From positions 62,001 to 126,000 of the forward strand of contig OMZE01000003.1 in NCBI GenBank assembly GCA_900315455.1: a stretch of 64,000 nucleotides of DNA, in the 5' to 3' direction. This DNA comes from an uncultured Prevotellaceae bacterium. Lineage in GTDB: Bacteria; Bacteroidota; Bacteroidia; Bacteroidales; Bacteroidaceae. Position 1 is the first letter of the stretch; each line of letters starts with the position of its first letter. A program made the position numbers and the translations under genes. The notes beneath the pieces were generated by a model, which saw nothing but the letters and a program-made list of their open reading frames with translations, was not told where the DNA came from and ran no database searches. This document shows, one piece after another, positions 60,311 through 64,000 of this stretch.

Positions 60311-61903
60311 TTATTTCTTGTTCTCCACGGCACTCTGCTCAATGGCGAGACCGCGCTTGTAGTTCTCGATATACACGTTGAAGCCTGCCACATCCTCTGG
60401 GGTGGGCGAGATGCTCACACCGGTGTTGCCGGCGAAGACCACTTCTTCGAGATAGTCGGCAAGGGAGAGTTTACGGGGATTGTTCACGGCATAGGCTGCC
60501 AAGAGGGCGATTCCCCATGCGCCTCCTTCACCAGCGGTCTCCATCACAGAGATGGGACTGTTGATGGCGGCGGCGAGAATGCGCTGTCCCACACCCTTGG
60601 TCTTGAACAAACCGCCATGACCGGTGATGCGGTCCACTTCTACCTTCTCGTCGTTGAAGAGGATGTCGTTGCCGATTTTCAGCACACCGACAGAGGCATA
60701 TAGGTGGGCGCGCATGAAGTTGGCGAGATTGAACTTGTCGTTGGCGGAGCGGACGAAGAGGGGACGGCCCTCGGCAAGACCGGTCACTGGCTCGCCACTG
60801 ATGTAGTTGTAACTGATCAGACCACCGCAGTCGGCATCGCCGTTGAGGGCGTTGTTGTAAAGTTTGCCGAATACTTCGTTCATGTCGATGGGCAGACCCA
60901 GCAACTGCTGATACTCCTTGAAGAGGTTCACCCAGGCGTTGAGGTCGGAGGTGCAATTGTTGCAGTGCACCATGGCTACCAAACTGCCATCAGGGGTGGT
61001 TACCATGTCTATCATCTCATAGGGGCGCGACAACTCTTTCTCCAACACGATCATCGAGAATGATGAGGTGCCGGCGGATACGTTGCCGGTGCGCTGCTTC
61101 ACGGCGTTGGTGGCTACCATGCCTGTTCCGGCGTCGCCCTCGGGAGGACAGACGGGGATGCCTGCCTTCAGGTGACCGCTCACGTCGAGGCGTTTGGCTC
61201 CCTCGGGGGTGAGGAACCCGGCGTTCTCACCGGCGTTGAGCGAGGTGGGGAGGATGTCGAGGAGTTTCCAGGAGAAGCCCTTCGGGGCAATGAGTTCATC
61301 AAACTTCCTTACCATCTCGGCATCGTAGGTCTTCGTCTTCGGGTCGACGGGAATCATGCCGGAGGCATCACCCACACCAAGAACGAACTGTCCGGTGACC
61401 TGCCAGTGCACATAGCCTGCCAGGGTGGTGAGGTACTTGATGTCGCTCACATGCTCCTCGTTGTCGAGGATGGCCTCATAGAGGTGACTGATGCTCCAGC
61501 GCAGTGGGATGTTGTAGTTGAAGAGTTTGGAGAGTTCAGCAGCGGCCTTGGCGGTGTTGGTGTTGCGCCAGGTGCGGAAGGGAACGAGGATTTCCTCGTT
61601 CTTGTTGAAGGCCATGTAACCGTGCATCATGGCACTGAAACCGATGGCTGCCAAAGCCTCTATCTCACAGTCATACTGGCTGAGCACGTCTTTGCGCAGG
61701 TTGGCGTAGCAGTCTTGCAGACCATACCAGATAGCCTCCACGCTGTAGGTCCAGAGACCGTCGACGAGTTGGTTCTCCCACTCATGACTGCCCTGCGCGA
61801 TGGGCTTGTTTTCTTCATCGATGAGCACGGCCTTGATTCTGGTCGAGCCAAACTCGATACCCAGAACAGCCTTCCCCGATTCTATGGTTTGTTTTGCAGT
61901 CAT
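60311..61903 (-). CDS. araB: L-ribulokinase-like FGGY kinase
   Basis: A 530-residue FGGY-family sugar kinase: N-terminal ATPase motif [17 protein letters not shown], a central substrate region ([14 protein letters not shown]) and the second motif [11 protein letters not shown] then [12 protein letters not shown]. By motif alone it could be a xylulokinase, but its place between araA and a GH51 enzyme, which matches the Bacteroides arabinose operon arrangement as I recall it, supports L-ribulokinase. No araD gene is in the window. Confidence 0.85.
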   Translation of the reverse strand: MTAKQTIESGKAVLGIEFGSTRIKAVLIDEENKPIAQGSHEWENQLVDGLWTYSVEAIWYGLQDCYANLRKDVLSQYDCEIEALAAIGFSAMMHGYMAFNKNEEILVPFRTWRNTNTAKAAAELSKLFNYNIPLRWSISHLYEAILDNEEHVSDIKYLTTLAGYVHWQVTGQFVLGVGDASGMIPVDPKTKTYDAEMVRKFDELIAPKGFSWKLLDILPTSLNAGENAGFLTPEGAKRLDVSGHLKAGIPVCPPEGDAGTGMVATNAVKQRTGNVSAGTSSFSMIVLEKELSRPYEMIDMVTTPDGSLVAMVHCNNCTSDLNAWVNLFKEYQQLLGLPIDMNEVFGKLYNNALNGDADCGGLISYNYISGEPVTGLAEGRPLFVRSANDKFNLANFMRAHLYASVGVLKIGNDILFNDEKVEVDRITGHGGLFKTKGVGQRILAAAINSPISVMETAGEGGAWGIALLAAYAVNNPRKLSLADYLEEVVFAGNTGVSISPTPEDVAGFNVYIENYKRGLAIEQSAVENKK

Positions 61904-61917
61904 ATTATATTTTTTTT

Positions 61918-62519
61918 ATTGAAAATTGAAAATTGAAGATTGAAGATTACCGCTTCGCGATGAATGGCGGCTGCATCTCAGCATAAGAGCAAGTTCTTCT
62001 GCATTCGGTTTGCATGTCATTTGGTCTTTGGCTATCACTCGGCAGTACATAAACACATTTGATTCTGTTTTTACGATAATTGAAAAATTAATGGTTAGCA
62101 TCGTTCTTCATCTTTGAAGTTTTGATGATTTTGACGAGGGTTGCCGTAATCTCTTTGTTGTCGGATATGATTGACTCAAACTGTTGTTTATTAATGTAAT
62201 CTGTCTCATACAGTAATTCAATCCAGTATTCTGTCTCATAGGACTCTTTTAAAGAGATGTTGAGTTTATGGATGAAATCTTCAAGGCTTTGAGCATGGAC
62301 ACTTTCTCTTATGTTTGCTCCTATACTTGTACCTGACCTAAGAACTTGTTTTGACAAAACATATTCCATCTTCTCGTTTTGCAGGTATTGGTATAAACGG
62401 ATAATCCTTATAGCAAAAGTTTTGGAGAGGTTCAGAACCTTGTTTTCTTTCTTCATCTCTATCCCAATCGGGCAAAGCCCGACATTAATTTTCAATTTTC
62501 AATCTTCAATTTTCAATAT
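61918..62519. repeat. Inverted simple-repeat arms around the S23 gene
   Basis: ATTGAAAATTG-type repeats at 61918-61949 and the reverse-complement type (AATTTTCAATTTTCAATC) at 62484-62519 lie on either side of the S23 gene in opposite orientation, like degenerate ends of an inserted piece. Confidence 0.7.
62088..62456 (-). CDS. Four-helix-bundle protein (S23/IVP family)
   Basis: A 122-residue all-helical protein: KENKVLNLSKTFAIRIIRLY, LRSGTSIGANIRESVHAQS and a C-terminal basic tail. These are marks of the 'four helix bundle protein' family, originally seen inside rRNA intervening sequences but common as stand-alone genes. Function unknown. It is clearly more AT-rich than its neighbours and lies between araA and araB in an otherwise tight operon. 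Start at 62456 (MKKENK) chosen; the longer frame adds 13 codons. Confidence 0.88.
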   Translation of the reverse strand: MKKENKVLNLSKTFAIRIIRLYQYLQNEKMEYVLSKQVLRSGTSIGANIRESVHAQSLEDFIHKLNISLKESYETEYWIELLYETDYINKQQFESIISDNKEITATLVKIIKTSKMKNDANH

Positions 62520-62524
62520 ATTAA

Positions 62525-64000
62525 TTACTTCAACGCTTTGTTCAACATGTAATAAATCTCATTCATCTGGAGTTCATGCTTGAACTCGCTCGTCTTGGTG
62601 TCCTTGTTGATGCGGACATACTCTATGCCCAGCATTTCAGCAAAGTCTTCCCAATACTCCTCGGTGATGTCGTAAGAGAATGCGCTGTGGTGTGTGCCGC
62701 CAGCGAGAATCCATGCACCGGCACCAATCTCGAAGGTGGGCTGAGGTACCCAAAGGGCAGAGGCGACAGGAAGGTTGGGCATGGGCTTCGGCTCGATGCA
62801 CTCCACCTCCTGTGAGATGAGACGGAAACGGTTGCCGAGGTCTACCACAGTGGCCTTGATGCCACGGCCTACCTTTGATGTGAACACCAGACGGGCTGTC
62901 TGCTGCTTGCGGATGCCAATACCGAGGAAGTGCACCTCGAGTTTGGGCTTGTCGGAGGCAATGAGCGGACAAACCTCGAGCATGTGGCTCTGCAGACACG
63001 AACTGCGGTCGCCGGCGAAGTTGAGGGTGTAGTCTTCAAGGAACGAACAGCCGGTGGGCATGCCTTGCTGGATGACCCAAAGGGTGCGGTAGAGGCAGGC
63101 GGTCTTCCAGTCGCCCTCGGCACCGAAGCCGTAGCCTTCTTCCATCAGTCGCTGTGAGGCAAGACCTGGAATCTGGTCGAAGCCCACGAAGTTGGGGTCG
63201 TCGATGTCGGCATCGCCGAGGTCGTCGAAGTTGGTAGTGAAAGCGGTGGCACCTTCGTCCTTCAGCACACGGCGCAGGGCAATCTCTGCCTTGGCGGAGT
63301 TCTTCACCTTCTCCCAGTACACTTCCTCGCCACTCTCGTCAATCTTGATGGTGTAGAGTTTCTTGTATTCTTCTACAAGGGCATCGGCCTCAGCATCGGT
63401 CACCTTCTTGTAGTATTCCATCAGTGAGGAGACGGGGTAGTAGTCTACATGATAGCCCAGACGCTGCTCAAACTCCACGCGGTCGCCGTCGGTCACTGCC
63501 ACGTTGTTCATGTTCATACCAAACATCAGGCAGCGTACGTTCTTGGCATCGGCAACACCGGCTGCCACACGGGCCCAAACGGCAATCTTCTTCTGAGCCT
63601 CTTCACTCTTCCAGTAGCCGCAGACCACCTTGCGGGCCACGCGCATACGGGTGCAGATGTGTCCGAACTCGATGTCGCCGTGGGCACTCTGGTTCAGGTT
63701 CATGAAGTCCATGTCCATGGTGTCCCATGGTATCTCGGCGTTATATTGTGTGTGGAAATGGAGCAATGGCTTCTGCAGTGCCTGCAAACCCTTAATCCAC
63801 ATCTTTGCGGGCGAGAAGGTGTGCATCCAGGTGATGATACCGATGCACTTCTCATCGTTGTTGGCGGCCTTCATCACGGCTTCCACTTCCTTGCTGCTGT
63901 TGGCAGTGCCTTTGTAAATCACTTTAACGGGGATGTTGCCGCTCTCGTTGAGACCGGCCACCATATCCTTGGAGTGTGCGTCTACCTGTACCACGGCATC
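62525..64000 (-). CDS. araA: L-arabinose isomerase (5' end missing)
   Basis: At least 491 residues are visible; the frame runs off the window end, with only a few N-terminal residues missing compared with the usual ~500-510. Motifs: IGIITWMHTFSPAKMWI, HTQYNAEIPW, GFGAEGDWKTACLYR and, near the C-terminus, LAGGTHHSAFSYDI with the catalytic metal-binding histidine. It converts L-arabinose to L-ribulose with Mn2+ in the cytosol. It is the first visible gene of the minus-strand operon that also holds araB, abfA, tkt, rpiB and birA; an upstream araD and a regulator are expected outside the window. Confidence 0.95.
   Translation of the reverse strand, partial: DAVVQVDAHSKDMVAGLNESGNIPVKVIYKGTANSSKEVEAVMKAANNDEKCIGIITWMHTFSPAKMWIKGLQALQKPLLHFHTQYNAEIPWDTMDMDFMNLNQSAHGDIEFGHICTRMRVARKVVCGYWKSEEAQKKIAVWARVAAGVADAKNVRCLMFGMNMNNVAVTDGDRVEFEQRLGYHVDYYPVSSLMEYYKKVTDAEADALVEEYKKLYTIKIDESGEEVYWEKVKNSAKAEIALRRVLKDEGATAFTTNFDDLGDADIDDPNFVGFDQIPGLASQRLMEEGYGFGAEGDWKTACLYRTLWVIQQGMPTGCSFLEDYTLNFAGDRSSCLQSHMLEVCPLIASDKPKLEVHFLGIGIRKQQTARLVFTSKVGRGIKATVVDLGNRFRLISQEVECIEPKPMPNLPVASALWVPQPTFEIGAGAWILAGGTHHSAFSYDITEEYWEDFAEMLGIEYVRINKDTKTSEFKHELQMNEIYYMLNKALK

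Noticed and set aside
60311-61903. Xylulokinase
   Set aside because: FGGY motifs cannot separate the two, but the gene lies between araA and a GH51 arabinofuranosidase, so L-ribulokinase is more likely.

Overview
The window looks like a chromosomal segment of a Bacteroidales bacterium, most likely a Prevotellaceae member. Evidence: repeated Bacteroidetes promoters (TTTG, 19-20 nt, TAnnTTTG), L-fucose and L-arabinose operons of the gut Bacteroidetes type, T9SS-like C-terminal tails on secreted enzymes, GH97/GH115/CE15 enzymes, and Prevotella-style intergenic repeats. No rRNA, tRNA, CRISPR array, integrase or transposase was seen.

Layout. 1-12.4 kb is mostly housekeeping: an MBL-fold hydrolase end, a holin-like/YtxH envelope trio, a SPOR lipoprotein, ruvX, def, a TPR protein, thrS, infC-rpmI-rplT, tex and a SpoU methylase. 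12.7-20.7 kb is a + strand run: ABC-F ATPase, M13 peptidase, metA, U32 protein and a zinc-ribbon membrane lipoprotein. 21.0-28.5 kb is the most unusual part: a five-gene + strand cluster with a strong promoter, encoding a membrane-anchored vWA-like protein, a three-helix membrane protein, a tubulin/FtsZ-like GTPase, a 1137-residue protein with an actin/Hsp70-type ATPase domain, and a membrane-anchored coiled-coil protein. It has the look of a two-cytoskeleton membrane system and is my main candidate for an under-described system.

28.6-40 kb carries fucP-fucI, a DUF4332 protein, a CotH-family secreted protein, a CE15 glucuronoyl-esterase-like enzyme and a divergent GH115 alpha-glucuronidase (glucuronoxylan side-chain removal). 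40-47 kb has a FetB-like permease, two ECF sigma/membrane-regulator cassettes, a tiny stand-alone dockerin protein, and two copies of a mosaic intergenic repeat that bracket the first sigma cassette. 47-50 kb holds a type II pantothenate kinase, a protein with four short helical repeats translationally coupled to a TerB-like protein, and a secreted protein. 50-55.4 kb holds xpt and two predicted alpha-galactosidases (GH27, GH97). 55.4-64 kb is a long minus-strand arabinose/pentose-phosphate operon: araA, an AT-rich four-helix-bundle (S23/IVP) gene, araB, GH51 arabinofuranosidase, transketolase, rpiB, birA.

Together the carbohydrate genes point to a hemicellulose- and galactoside-degrading lifestyle, with fucose, arabinose and glucuronate stripped from plant or host glycans and routed to central metabolism. 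Functional calls rest on motif and family recognition by eye; no database search was run.
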